The notes under the pieces were generated by a model. That model saw only the letters and a program-made list of their open reading frames with translations. It did no database searches and was not told the DNA's origin. A program made the position numbers and the translations under genes. A stretch of DNA of 64,000 bases from Asticcacaulis sp. AND118. GTDB taxonomy: Bacteria; Pseudomonadota; Alphaproteobacteria; Caulobacterales; Caulobacteraceae. The stretch covers positions 468,501-532,500 of the forward strand of contig NZ_CP084911.1 in NCBI RefSeq assembly GCF_020535245.1. The letters are read 5' to 3'. The first letter of the stretch is position 1; the number at the start of each line of letters is the position of its first letter. Of this stretch, positions 54,082-63,030 are shown piece after piece.

Positions 54082-54858
54082 ATGGATCGCTTGAAAGACA
54101 AGGTGGCGCTGGTTACCGGCGGTGCGCAGGGTATTGGCGAGGCCATTGTGCGCAGTTTCGTGGCCGAAGGGGCACGTGTGGTCATCGCCGATATCGATCC
54201 GGAGGAGGGCGGCGCACTGGCGGCTGAACTCCCGGACGCTGTGTTCCGCCAACTGGATGTCTCCGACGAAGCACAGTGGATCGCCGCGCTCGATTCGGTT
54301 GTGGCCGATTTCGGGCGGCTGGACGTGCTGGTCAACAATGCCGGGATCACCGGGCGCAACGACGCGAAGAACGATCCGGAGCATACGACGCTCGAAGACT
54401 GGCGGCGGGTGATGATGGTCAATACGGACGGCGTGTTTCTGGGGTGCAAGCACGCGATTCGCGTCATGCGTCCGGCGCGCGCGGGATCGATCATCAATAT
54501 GTCGTCGCGTTCCGGGCTGGTCGGCATCCCGCATCAGGCGGCCTATGCGGCGTCAAAGGCCGCGGTGCGCAACCACGCCAAGACCGTCGCGCTCTATTGC
54601 GCGGAAGAGGGGCTGAATATCCGCTGCAATTCGGTGCATCCGGCGGCGATTCTGACGCCGATGTGGGAAGCCATGCTGAAGGACGCGGCCGATAAGGAAA
54701 AGGTTGCCGCCGGCACCCCGCTGCATCGATTCGGACGGCCGGACGAAGTGGCCGCCGTCGTGCTGCTGCTGGCGTCGGATGAAGCGACCTTCATCACCGG
54801 CTCTGAGTTCAACATCGACGGCGGCGTTCTGGCGGGCACGGCGGCCTCGCCCAAATAG
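54082..54858 (+). CDS. short-chain dehydrogenase/reductase
   Basis: 258 residues from the ATG at 54082 (AAGGAG 6 bp upstream). Classical SDR: NAD(P)-binding TGGAQGIGEA, Asp after the second strand (VIADIDPEE, suggesting NAD preference), VNNAGITG, catalytic Ser in NMSSRSG and YAASK, and a C-terminal FITGSEFNIDGG. The substrate is not predictable; residue pattern fits cyclohexanol- or hydroxysteroid-dehydrogenase-like SDRs. Confidence 0.92.
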   Translation: MDRLKDKVALVTGGAQGIGEAIVRSFVAEGARVVIADIDPEEGGALAAELPDAVFRQLDVSDEAQWIAALDSVVADFGRLDVLVNNAGITGRNDAKNDPEHTTLEDWRRVMMVNTDGVFLGCKHAIRVMRPARAGSIINMSSRSGLVGIPHQAAYAASKAAVRNHAKTVALYCAEEGLNIRCNSVHPAAILTPMWEAMLKDAADKEKVAAGTPLHRFGRPDEVAAVVLLLASDEATFITGSEFNIDGGVLAGTAASPK

Positions 54859-54859
54859 G

Positions 54860-54909
54860 TTTAGAGTGTGCTCCGATCCGGTCGGATCGAAGCACACTCT
54901 AAATTTTTT
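54860..54909 (+). terminator. long hairpin with U-tract after the SDR gene
   Basis: TTTAGAGTGTGCT pairs with AGCACACTCTAAA, and CGATCC with GGATCG inside, giving about 19 bp with one mismatch, loop GGTC, then a T tract. It works as a terminator and resembles intergenic palindromes of Caulobacterales with TTTAG arms (compare 57477-57525). Confidence 0.75.
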
Positions 54910-54916
54910 GTTTCTC

Positions 54917-54961
54917 GCGCATTTGATTCCAAAAACCGCTGCACACTTTTTGGAATGCGCT
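54917..54961 (+). repeat. intergenic palindromic repeat, copy A
   Basis: GCGCATTTGATTCC, AAAAACCGCTGCACACTTTTT, GGAATGCGC: a REP-like unit with outer complementary arms and a CCAAAAA/TTTTTGG inner pairing. The second copy, inverted, is at 43000-43044. Variants of this AAAAACCGCT element are common between genes in alphaproteobacteria. Confidence 0.7.
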
Positions 54962-55529
54962 AGCCGTTAAAAATCTGCCAGAACGAGAAGAAGCCGATGG
55001 CGATGAACAGGCCTGAGGCGACGTAGCGGACGATATTCATCGGTACGACTTTCAGCACCTTGTCCCCGAAAAACACAGCCGGGACATTGGCCAGCATCAT
55101 GCCGAAAGTGGTGCCGAACACGACCCACAGGAAGGCGTCTTCGTACTTGGCGCCGAGGAAGACGGTGGCGACCTGTGTCTTGTCGCCCATTTCGGCGAGG
55201 AAGAAGGCAATCAGGGTGGTGATGAAGGGGCCGTAATCCTTCTTCGGAGCTTCGTCGTCGTCCATCTTGTCGGGAATCAGAATCCACAAACCCAGCGCGA
55301 TAAAGGCGATAGCGACGATCCACGGCATGTAGGTGGTGAGCGCCAGTCCGGACACGAAGTGCCCGACCCACGCCGCCAAGGCATGATTTGCCACGGTGGC
55401 GACGAAGATGCCCCAGATGATCGGTATAGATTTATGATAGCGGGCGGCCAGAATCAGGGCCAGCAACTGCGTCTTGTCGCCAATTTCGGAAAAGGCGACG
55501 AGAGCGGTCGAATTGAGGAAGGCGTCCAC
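54960..55529 (-). CDS. GDT1/TMEM165 family (UPF0016) cation transporter
   Basis: 189 residues with six transmembrane helices in two homologous halves, each with the ExGDKT motif (SEIGDKTQLLALILAARY and AEMGDKTQVATVFLGAKY), separated by an acidic loop (DKMDDDEAPKKD). Members export Mn2+ or exchange Ca2+/Mn2+ with protons. No yybP-type Mn riboswitch was recognised upstream (55530-55734). Confidence 0.93.
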   Translation of the reverse strand: MDAFLNSTALVAFSEIGDKTQLLALILAARYHKSIPIIWGIFVATVANHALAAWVGHFVSGLALTTYMPWIVAIAFIALGLWILIPDKMDDDEAPKKDYGPFITTLIAFFLAEMGDKTQVATVFLGAKYEDAFLWVVFGTTFGMMLANVPAVFFGDKVLKVVPMNIVRYVASGLFIAIGFFSFWQIFNG

Positions 55530-55734
55530 GGTAAGGCTTATCTGTGACCGGCCAGGCTATGACACACAACAACCCGCTTTACCGCGGCCAATCACTTATG
55601 GCGGCAAGGCAGGTCGTCGGTCTCACCTATTCTGATTACGCCATGTCCGTGCTGGACAAGTATGTTGACGTAATCCGCCTGATAAAGTCAGGCGCGGTTA
55701 CTCCCCGAAAAGACAGGCTCCGTTTAGACTCCGC

Positions 55735-56658
55735 TTAGAAGTGAGTCAAGGCCAGCGCCAACCCGGACAGGGTGAACAGCGAAATGACGGTGGATTGGGC
55801 GATGGAGATGGCCGCGCCCTCGTACCACAGGCCGTACATGCGCGCCTGAATGAAGACGCTGACCGCCGTGGGGCAGGCCGAGAGGAAGACGGCGAGCTTG
55901 AACATCAGCGGTGGCGCGCCGAACAGGTGCATGGCGACGGCCATGATGGCGGGAGCGAGCAACAGTTTGCCGGTGACCGCGACGGCGGTGACGGGTGTTA
56001 CGGACAGCAGCTTTTTCAAGGGCATAAGCCCCAGCATCCCGCCCAGCGCCACCAGCGCCACAGGCACAGACGAGCGCCCCATGATGTCGAGCATCTGGTC
56101 GAACATGGGCGGGATATTGACTCCGGCCAGCATCAGGCACACGCCGACCAATGAGCCCAGCACTGTGGGGTTCTGTGCCGTGCGTTTCAGCGCCAGGCCG
56201 ACGCCGTGGCCGGACGCGACGGACAAGCCGGCGCAACCGATGAAGAAGAGGATGAGAAAATCGGCTACGAACAGCAGCGGGGCGGTTTGCAGAACCTCCG
56301 GGCCCAGCAGGCCGGTGATGATCGGCAGCCCCAGAAACGCGCTGTTGGAAATGAAGGCCGCCATGCCGGCGCCGGTGGCTTCGCCTGTCGTTGCGCCGAA
56401 TCGCCGCGCGACCAGCAAACACAGGCCCGATGACACAATGAAGGCGGAGGCATAGACGCCCAGCCAGCTCAGATGGAAGGCGTCCGGCCTCGGCAGGTTG
56501 GCGAAAGCGTGGATGAGATAGGCGGGAAAGCCCAGCCAGTAGAAGTAGGCGCTCAGGCCATCAAGACCTTCCGCCTTGAGCCGACCGGTCCGCGCCAGCA
56601 CAGCGCCAAGGCCGACAAAGGCAAAAAACAACAGAACGCGGCTCAGGGTCTCCAGCAT
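55735..56658 (-). CDS. auxin efflux carrier (AEC) family transporter
   Basis: 307 residues with about ten transmembrane helices. Family features are the central FISNSAFLGLPIITGLLGPE, the repeat NPTVLGSLVGVCLMLAGVNIPPM and the end SACPTAVSVFIQARMYG, with a final ALALTHF helix. It is probably an organic-acid or anion exporter in the inner membrane; the substrate is unknown. Confidence 0.92.
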   Translation of the reverse strand: MLETLSRVLLFFAFVGLGAVLARTGRLKAEGLDGLSAYFYWLGFPAYLIHAFANLPRPDAFHLSWLGVYASAFIVSSGLCLLVARRFGATTGEATGAGMAAFISNSAFLGLPIITGLLGPEVLQTAPLLFVADFLILFFIGCAGLSVASGHGVGLALKRTAQNPTVLGSLVGVCLMLAGVNIPPMFDQMLDIMGRSSVPVALVALGGMLGLMPLKKLLSVTPVTAVAVTGKLLLAPAIMAVAMHLFGAPPLMFKLAVFLSACPTAVSVFIQARMYGLWYEGAAISIAQSTVISLFTLSGLALALTHF

Positions 56659-56707
56659 GGGACGGCTTTACGCTCTGTTGCGGTGCGATGAAAGCCCTAT
56701 TCGGCGC

Positions 56708-57325
56708 CTATTTATCCGGGCCGAAATCGGGGCTGGCCGAGGCGGAAACGGCGGTTGCTGCTGGATCTGGGGCCTCCGCATCGGGCAGGCCGATATGCGT
56801 GACCTGCCAGGTGAACAGGCCGCGACGTTTCATGGTGAAGACGGTCGTGCCGATCTCCGGCTGTTTGATGCCGAGACGCGCGCGGTCGATGCTCCAGTAG
56901 AGAATGCCGGGCATGGGCGGCTTGGGCGCGAATTCGCGCGGCTCGATCCTATTGGCGTCCTTGCCCGCGCCGTAGGACAGGGCCAGCAGGGCCTTGGCCG
57001 TCAGGTAGGAATTGACGTCGACGACGGGTTGCTTCGGCGGCGCGGCGGTGAGGTCGGTGATGGCGCGGCCGATGGCGCCAAGGGGGTCTTTCAGCACACT
57101 GGGGGCGGGGGCTTCGGCGGTCGGCGCGCCCTTGGCGTCGGCCCAAAGCTGCGCCTTCAGGCTGGTGCGCACCTCATCGAAGGCGACCAGTTCTGACAGG
57201 CTTTGGATGTCCTCGGATTCAGCAGCCGAACGCAGGTCGTAGAATGCCCACACCGGGCCGATGGCAAAGCCGAACAGGGCCGCCAGCAAGGCGATGATGA
57301 TGGCGATGGATAAGGTTTTGAACAC
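56708..57325 (-). CDS. DUF2939 family membrane-anchored protein
   Basis: 205 residues. One N-terminal transmembrane helix (about 5-25), then the DUF2939 start pattern AFYDLRSAAESEDIQSLSELVAFDEVRTSLKAQL, a Pro/Ala linker and a C-terminal beta-rich part (YWSIDRARLGIKQPEIGTTVFTMKRRGLFTWQVTHIGLP). Function unknown for the family; probably periplasmic. Confidence 0.85.
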   Translation of the reverse strand: MFKTLSIAIIIALLAALFGFAIGPVWAFYDLRSAAESEDIQSLSELVAFDEVRTSLKAQLWADAKGAPTAEAPAPSVLKDPLGAIGRAITDLTAAPPKQPVVDVNSYLTAKALLALSYGAGKDANRIEPREFAPKPPMPGILYWSIDRARLGIKQPEIGTTVFTMKRRGLFTWQVTHIGLPDAEAPDPAATAVSASASPDFGPDK

Positions 57326-57476
57326 GCGGACGGATCCCCCTGAGAGCGGCCAGCGGAATGGTTAACATGAAAAATCCCCGATGTCGCGCCTGCTTAGGTG
57401 ATTAGTGTTAAACTGTGGCTTGAGCGCATTGGCTTTACCGACCTCCGTTTCGGACCCAAAGGTGCGACGAAGCAAA

Positions 57477-57525
57477 GGTTTAGATTGAGGTTCGAATCAA
57501 TTTGAACCCAACCAGACCCTAAACC
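57477..57525. repeat. palindrome overlapping the 3' end of the zinc peptidase gene
   Basis: Outer arms GGTTTAG/CTAAACC and inner arms GGTTC/GAACC around AATCAATTT. It contains the stop codon of the peptidase gene (57519) and resembles the TTTAG-armed hairpin after the SDR gene at 54860, but has no T tract. Confidence 0.5.
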
Positions 57526-58565
57526 GCCTGACCGGTAATCAGCCGATGAACAAAGTCCAGCTTCGCCCGCACCGTCGGCGTCAGGATGAAGGGGTAGAGC
57601 GGACGCTCGCCCATGGCGTTATGGATAGAGTTGATGGCCAGGCTCAGCGGCACCCAGGCGTCGGACAGCCTTTCGAAATCGGTGATGCGGTAGGGTTTGA
57701 AATCGACCTCGGCCGACAGGTCTTCGCTGGGCCTGGCCTTGATGGTCATGCCGTAATAGTGAGCGGTCTCTACAGCGTCGGTAATATGCAGGACGTGGGC
57801 GAAACTCTCCGCGAAGTCCTCCCACGGGTGCATGGAGGCGTAGGCGCTGATATAGCTGTCGGCCCAGAAGGGCGGCGGGCCTTCGGCGTAATGGCGCTCG
57901 ATAGCGGCCTGATAGTCGGCCTCATCATCGCCGAAAACAGCGCGGCAGGCGTCGAGCTTGCCCGCATCGCGCACCAGCCGGTTCCAGATGAAGTGCCCGC
58001 ATTCGTGGCGAAAGTGACCGAGCAGGGTACGGTAGGGCTCACCCATCTGGCTGCGCACGGTCTCGCGCACCGCGTCGTCGGCCTCAGCGGCGCGGATGGA
58101 GATAACGCCCTCGTCATGGCCGGTCATGGCGGTATGGGTGGTGCCGTCAGGGGCCTGTTCGTCCTCCAGATAGTCGAAGACGAGACCGCCGGCCGGGTCT
58201 TCCTCACGGTCGGGCGCCGGCAGGCCCCATTTGAGAAAGGCGTAAAACAGGCGATGTTGCGCGTCGATTATGCGGCGGAAACAATCGAGATCGTTGGGGA
58301 CCAGACGGTTATGGCGACACGCGCGGCAAAACGGGTTGTAGCTGTCGACCGGGACCAGCCAGTTGCACACATCGGTGACGGCGTTGGCGCAGAAACGGTA
58401 CGTGCCACCGCCTTCGACCGGCCGCCAGAGTTGGGCATCCACCGGCTCAAGCGCATGCAGTTGCAGCGTGTTCGGCGAAAACCCCAACCGATGGCCGCAG
58501 TTGACGCAGTTGCGGTTATGAAAGAACAGGGTGTTGCCGCAATGGGCGCAGGTAAACAGTTTCAT
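57519..58565 (-). CDS. putative zinc-binding metallopeptidase with zinc-ribbon N-terminus
   Basis: 348 residues. The N-terminal CAHCGN..CVNCG forms a zinc ribbon and a second Cys set (CNWL..CRACRHN) follows at about 67-85. The catalytic motif HFRHECGHFIWNRL (HExxH type) lies near residue 185, with downstream EDFAESFAHVLHI. This is the family annotated as putative zinc-binding metallopeptidase (DUF2248-like). No signal peptide, so cytoplasmic. Its stop lies in a palindrome (57477-57525). Confidence 0.88.
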   Translation of the reverse strand: MKLFTCAHCGNTLFFHNRNCVNCGHRLGFSPNTLQLHALEPVDAQLWRPVEGGGTYRFCANAVTDVCNWLVPVDSYNPFCRACRHNRLVPNDLDCFRRIIDAQHRLFYAFLKWGLPAPDREEDPAGGLVFDYLEDEQAPDGTTHTAMTGHDEGVISIRAAEADDAVRETVRSQMGEPYRTLLGHFRHECGHFIWNRLVRDAGKLDACRAVFGDDEADYQAAIERHYAEGPPPFWADSYISAYASMHPWEDFAESFAHVLHITDAVETAHYYGMTIKARPSEDLSAEVDFKPYRITDFERLSDAWVPLSLAINSIHNAMGERPLYPFILTPTVRAKLDFVHRLITGQAV

Positions 58566-58671
58566 CCGAACTCACTTTCCGGATGTGGTTTCCGGTTCGG
58601 GCGACCCTAGATCAGGCGGGCATAAGCCTGAAATGGGGCGCGTTCCTGCTCATGCAAGGCGGCGGTAAGCG

Positions 58672-59721
58672 CTACCGGCCTTGCCACACTTGCGGGTGGG
58701 AGTCGATCCAGTCCTTGAGCAGGCGGGACAGTTTGCGATCATCGGCCAGAGACGGGTGGAAATGACAACCGCCGAAGTCGAGCCCATCGAAATAGATCGT
58801 ATCGAGGCGCGTCTCGCCGCCAGCCTTCAACGTTTTGGCCACCTGCGTCACCTGATCGCGGATTTCACCATTGGCCTGATCCGAGGCCATCAGGATGAAA
58901 TGGGCCTGCGGATTTTTCGCGCGCAACCGCTTGACGAAGGCGACATAGGTATCGCGGTAATCGGCCTGCAGGGCGTCGCGCGATTTCCACTTCTCGCCGG
59001 GGTTCAGCGCGGTGGAAAAGTCGTTGGTGCCCAGCCCGATGACGATGATCCGCGGCTTCCAGCTCTTGTCGTCGTACAGGCTCTTGCCGTCGAACAGGGT
59101 GTGCGCGTAGAGGGTGGGCAGGGTATCGCCTTGAAAGCCGTTGTAATTGCGGACGATTCCCCGACCGGAAAAGGCGTTGATCTGATAATCCGCATCGTAG
59201 AGTTTAGCGGTCAGCGGACCGAAGGCCTGCGACGTATCGGTCGTCGCCCATACTTCGTCCGTGGTGCATTCGCGCTTCGGCGAGGTGTTGCCGTAGCCGA
59301 CCGTGTAGGAGTCGCCGATGAATTCGATCTGGCGCGTGCGGGCGGTCAGTGCCGCGGGCTTGTCGGCGCTGAAACCGAGGAAGCGCCCGGTCTGGCCTTG
59401 CGATTCGGTGATCTTTTCCAGCCGATAGACGTCTACGGCGTTGGCGCTTGGGCTGTCGAAGCGCACCGTGGCCTTGCCGGGCTTTTCGATGACCTTCACC
59501 ACTTCACCGTTGAGGTACAGCTTGTAGATATTGATGCTGTCGTCGAAGCTCAGGGTGACCGATTTGGACGCCGTCGTGGTCTCAAAATAAACGCCCGGCC
59601 ATTGATGCGTATAGGCCGGCGCCGCCGTGCGTCCGCCATTGTGCAGCGGCAGGGTGTCGGCTGAGGCAACCGTGGCAGAAAAGCACAGGCCAAGCGATAA
59701 GGCGGTCAGAACAGTCTTCAT
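58672..59721 (-). CDS. CE2-type SGNH esterase (acetylxylan esterase-like), copy 1
   Basis: 349 residues. Signal peptide to about residue 22; N-terminal jelly-roll-like domain (WPGVYFETTTASKSVTLSFDD); SGNH catalytic domain with GDSYTVGYGN (nucleophile Ser), block III VIGLGTNDFS and the His block GGCHFHPS. CE2 enzymes deacetylate plant polysaccharides, often with a Ser-His dyad. It is the neighbour and paralogue of the gene at 59774. Confidence 0.88.
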   Translation of the reverse strand: MKTVLTALSLGLCFSATVASADTLPLHNGGRTAAPAYTHQWPGVYFETTTASKSVTLSFDDSINIYKLYLNGEVVKVIEKPGKATVRFDSPSANAVDVYRLEKITESQGQTGRFLGFSADKPAALTARTRQIEFIGDSYTVGYGNTSPKRECTTDEVWATTDTSQAFGPLTAKLYDADYQINAFSGRGIVRNYNGFQGDTLPTLYAHTLFDGKSLYDDKSWKPRIIVIGLGTNDFSTALNPGEKWKSRDALQADYRDTYVAFVKRLRAKNPQAHFILMASDQANGEIRDQVTQVAKTLKAGGETRLDTIYFDGLDFGGCHFHPSLADDRKLSRLLKDWIDSHPQVWQGR

Positions 59722-59773
59722 CGGGTTTCCTCTCGTCTTTGCCGTCTATTGAACGATGTCAGCGCTGTCAGTG

Positions 59774-60973
59774 TCAAGGTTCACCCTGTGCCCACACATC
59801 GGCAAGACCGTCCAGATGCGCGATAACCAGCCGCGACAGCAGGGCGTAATCGTTTTGGGAATGATGGTAGTTGCAGGCCGTGTTTTCGGTCTTTGGGTAG
59901 AGAATGCGGCTGAGGCGTTTGTCCCTGGCCGAGAGGCGGTCAAAGGCCGCGTCGTTAGCCGCCAGATAATCAGCGTCATAGGCGCTGTAGGTGCCAAGAA
60001 CGATATGAGCCATGGGATTTTGAGCGCGAATATCGGTCACAAAGCGCACAAATTTATCCGTCCAGTCCGCGCGCAGTGCCGCCTTGTCTCTCCATTTTTC
60101 AGCGGAATGGAGATCGGTGGAAAAATCATTGCCGCCAATGGCGATGATGATGACCTGCGGTGACCACCCGTCGCGCTTCCAAGGCGTGACGTCTTCGAAA
60201 AGGGTGCGGGGATAGAGTGTGGACAGGTTGAGGTCGCGCTTTTCGCCGTTCCAGTTACGCACGACGCCCAGACCGGAATAGGCATTGACCTGATAATCGG
60301 CGTCATAGTGCTTGGCGACGCGCGTTACGTAACCTCTGGAGGTGTCGGTCGTGGCCCAGATTTCTTCGTCGGTGCATCCGTCACGCCGCGTCGAATTGGC
60401 GCCATACGCCACCATGTCGGAGTCGCCGATAAATTCAATCTGGCGGATGCGGCGGGGTGGCGGAGGCAGTGCCGCGTCGGCTTCAGGAACGAAGAAGCCG
60501 CGAAACGCGCCGACGGCCTTTTGCGACTCGCTGATTTTTTCCAGGCGAACCCTGTGTTCGCCATCCCCCAAATGGTCATATTTTAAGACGGTCTTACCCG
60601 GCTTGCTGAGCAGCGGTTGCTCCTGATCGTCAATCCACAAACGATACTGGTTCACCGCATCGTCGAAGGCCGCATACAGGTGCGATCCTTTGAAACGCGC
60701 TTCAGCGTAAATACCGGGCCATTGGTGGATGACAGGGGTAAACACAAAGCCGCGTTCCCGGTTCTCCGAAGCATTGGCCTTGCCCAACCGCAGGGAAAAA
60801 CTGACAGGCGCAGGTGCGGTGCGGCCGCCAACGCGCAGGGATAGAAGCGTTGCCTTGTCTATGCCGTCCAATATCGCCTCCTCTTCAGAAAGCCTTACCT
60901 GTGCATTGGCCTGCCCGCTCCATACGGCGGCCATAATGCCGATGACAAGAGATGCAAACTTGTGCGGCGCCAT
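59774..60973 (-). CDS. CE2-type SGNH esterase, copy 2
   Basis: 399 residues, same architecture as copy 1: signal peptide (ending SGQANA), N-terminal beta domain (HQWPGIYAEARFKGSHLYAAFDD), FIGDSDMVAYGAN with nucleophile Ser, IAIGGNDFST, and the His block ACNYHHSQNDY, which differs from copy 1 (GCHFHPS). About 50 bp separate the two genes on the same strand. The paralogues probably act on different acetylated substrates, exported to periplasm or outside. Confidence 0.87.
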   Translation of the reverse strand: MAPHKFASLVIGIMAAVWSGQANAQVRLSEEEAILDGIDKATLLSLRVGGRTAPAPVSFSLRLGKANASENRERGFVFTPVIHQWPGIYAEARFKGSHLYAAFDDAVNQYRLWIDDQEQPLLSKPGKTVLKYDHLGDGEHRVRLEKISESQKAVGAFRGFFVPEADAALPPPPRRIRQIEFIGDSDMVAYGANSTRRDGCTDEEIWATTDTSRGYVTRVAKHYDADYQVNAYSGLGVVRNWNGEKRDLNLSTLYPRTLFEDVTPWKRDGWSPQVIIIAIGGNDFSTDLHSAEKWRDKAALRADWTDKFVRFVTDIRAQNPMAHIVLGTYSAYDADYLAANDAAFDRLSARDKRLSRILYPKTENTACNYHHSQNDYALLSRLVIAHLDGLADVWAQGEP

Positions 60974-61038
60974 CCTCTTCCCCTGGAGTGTTCAAACACC
61001 GGCAGATTGGGCGCGACACGGGCGGGCGTCAATAAACG

Positions 61039-61068
61039 AAAAGGCCGCCCGCGAACGGACGGCCTTTC
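61039..61068 (-). terminator. icd terminator
   Basis: On the minus strand: AAAGGCCGTCCG, TTCG, CGGGCGGCCTTTT, 23 bp after the icd stop. It is virtually the same hairpin as after alaS. Confidence 0.85.
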
Positions 61069-61090
61069 CAGCCTGGCAAGTTGCCGATGC

Positions 61091-62305
61091 TTAGGCGGCG
61101 AGGGCCTTCGACAGGTTCTCGGAGATCTTGTCGAGGAACCCTTCGGTGGTCAGCCAGCCTTGCGTGTCGCCGACCAGCAAGGCCAGATCCTTGGTCATGA
61201 AGCCGGCTTCGACGGTGTCGATGCAGACCTTTTCCAGCGTCTCGGCAAAGTTCTTCAGTTCGGCATTGTCGTCCAGCTTGGCGCGGTGCTTGAGGCCCTG
61301 CGTCCAGGCGAAGATCGAGGCCATCGAGTTGGTCGAGGTGGCCTCGCCCTTCTGGTGCTGACGGTAGTGACGGGTCACGGTGCCGTGGGCGGCTTCGGCT
61401 TCCATGATCTTGCCGTCCGGGGTGACCAGAGCCGAGGTCATCAGGCCCAGCGAGCCGTAGCCCTGAGCGACCGTATCGGACTGCACGTCGCCGTCGTAGT
61501 TCTTGCAGGCCCAGACGAAACCGCCGGACCATTTCAGGGCCGAGGCAACCATGTCGTCGATCAGGCGGTGCTCGTAGGTCAGGCCCAGTTCCTTGAACTT
61601 CGCCGCGTATTCGGCGTCGAAGATTTCCTGGAAGATGTCCTTGAAGCGGCCGTCATAGGCCTTGAGGATGGTGTTCTTGGTCGACAGATAGACCGGATAG
61701 TTGCGGGCGATGCCGTATTCGAAAGAGGCGCGGGCGAAGTCGCGGATCGATTCGTCGAGGTTGTACATGCCCATGGCCACGCCCGCACCCGGGAACTTGA
61801 ACACTTCGTGCTCGATGACCTGACCGTCTTCACCCACGAACTTCATGGTCAGCGTGCCCTTGCCGGGGACGAGGAAGTCGGTGGCCTTGTACTGGTCGCC
61901 AAAGGCGTGACGGCCGACGACGATCGGCTGGGTCCAGCCGGGGACGAGGCGCGGGACGTTCTTGCAAATGATGGGTTCGCGGAACACAACGCCGCCAAGA
62001 ATGTTGCGGATGGTGCCGTTCGGCGACTTCCACATCTTCTTGAGGCTGAATTCCTTCACGCGGGCTTCGTCCGGGGTGATGGTGGCGCACTTCACGCCCA
62101 CGCCGCAGGCGGCGATAGCGTTGGCGGCATCGATCGTCACCTGATCGTCGGTGGCGTCACGGTTTTCCATGCCCAGATCGAAATATTGCAGGTCGATGTC
62201 GAGGTAAGGGTGGATCAGCTTATCCTTGATGAGCTGCCAGATGATGCGGGTCATTTCGTCGCCGTCGATATCGACGACCGGATTGGCTACCTTGATCTTG
62301 GCCAT
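61091..62305 (-). CDS. icd: NADP-dependent isocitrate dehydrogenase
   Basis: 404 residues from the ATG at 62305 (AAGGAAG upstream on the minus strand; a 14-codon extension is not credible). It is the eukaryote-like homodimeric type: [105 protein letters not shown] cycle enzyme converting isocitrate to 2-oxoglutarate. Confidence 0.97.
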   Translation of the reverse strand: MAKIKVANPVVDIDGDEMTRIIWQLIKDKLIHPYLDIDLQYFDLGMENRDATDDQVTIDAANAIAACGVGVKCATITPDEARVKEFSLKKMWKSPNGTIRNILGGVVFREPIICKNVPRLVPGWTQPIVVGRHAFGDQYKATDFLVPGKGTLTMKFVGEDGQVIEHEVFKFPGAGVAMGMYNLDESIRDFARASFEYGIARNYPVYLSTKNTILKAYDGRFKDIFQEIFDAEYAAKFKELGLTYEHRLIDDMVASALKWSGGFVWACKNYDGDVQSDTVAQGYGSLGLMTSALVTPDGKIMEAEAAHGTVTRHYRQHQKGEATSTNSMASIFAWTQGLKHRAKLDDNAELKNFAETLEKVCIDTVEAGFMTKDLALLVGDTQGWLTTEGFLDKISENLSKALAA

Positions 62306-62516
62306 TGAAAGCTTCCTTTTCGAGCGGGCGCTGGCGGAAGGACGCACAGGGTCTCAGCCGCCGCGGACATGCCCCTATAGACGAAATGGCGTCTTGCGCA
62401 AAACGGTAAATTGATCGGCATTCGCAACCATCTCGTGATAGGTTCGCTGCTGGTCTGTTAAGGCGTGTCGCGTTCATCTTCACATTTTTATGGTCCCATC
62501 TTCACAGGAGATGACC

Positions 62517-62987
62517 ATGAAGGTCGATATTCAGACGGAGCACCGCTGGCTGGAGCAGTTCAGCGGTAACTGGGAAATGGTCTTCGATGACGACGTGCCC
62601 GCGGATCAGCGCACGGACGACTGGGTCGAAACCGGGCGTACCCTGCACGGCGTCTGGGCCGTGGTCGAAGGACGCGGCGACATGCCGGGCGGCGGTCGCG
62701 CCACCACCCTCCTGACGCTGGGCTACGACCCGGCGCGCAAAGCTTTTATCGGCACCTGGATCGGCTCGATGATGAGCCATATGTGGGTCTATGAAGGCCA
62801 ATTGACCGACGACGGGCGTCTGGTGCTCAACAGCGAAGGTCCGGATTTCGAAACCGGCGCCATGCGCAGCTATCAGGACATCTATGCCTTCGACGGGCCC
62901 GATGCCCGCACCCTGACGTCGCAGATGCTGATGCCGGACGGCCATTGGCAGGTTTTCATGAACGGACGCTATAAGCGGGTCGGTTGA
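62517..62987 (+). CDS. DUF1579 family protein
   Basis: 156 residues from the ATG at 62517 (AGGAG 6 bp upstream; an ATG at 62511 is too close). The DUF1579 pattern is EHRWLEQFSGNWEMVFDDD, then TGRTLHGVWAVVEGRG, TLLTLGYDPARKAFIGTWIGSMMSHMWVYEG and DIYAFDGPDARTLTSQM. A lipocalin-like barrel is likely; function unknown. Confidence 0.85.
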   Translation: MKVDIQTEHRWLEQFSGNWEMVFDDDVPADQRTDDWVETGRTLHGVWAVVEGRGDMPGGGRATTLLTLGYDPARKAFIGTWIGSMMSHMWVYEGQLTDDGRLVLNSEGPDFETGAMRSYQDIYAFDGPDARTLTSQMLMPDGHWQVFMNGRYKRVG

Positions 62988-63030
62988 TCCGCTCTTTCAT
63001 GTGTTCCCGCCTTCGCCTATAAGCCCCGCG

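Noticed and set aside
55544..55738. 64-codon frame between the GDT1 and AEC genes
   Set aside because: Possible small protein, but the start is unclear and no motif or ribosome site supports it.
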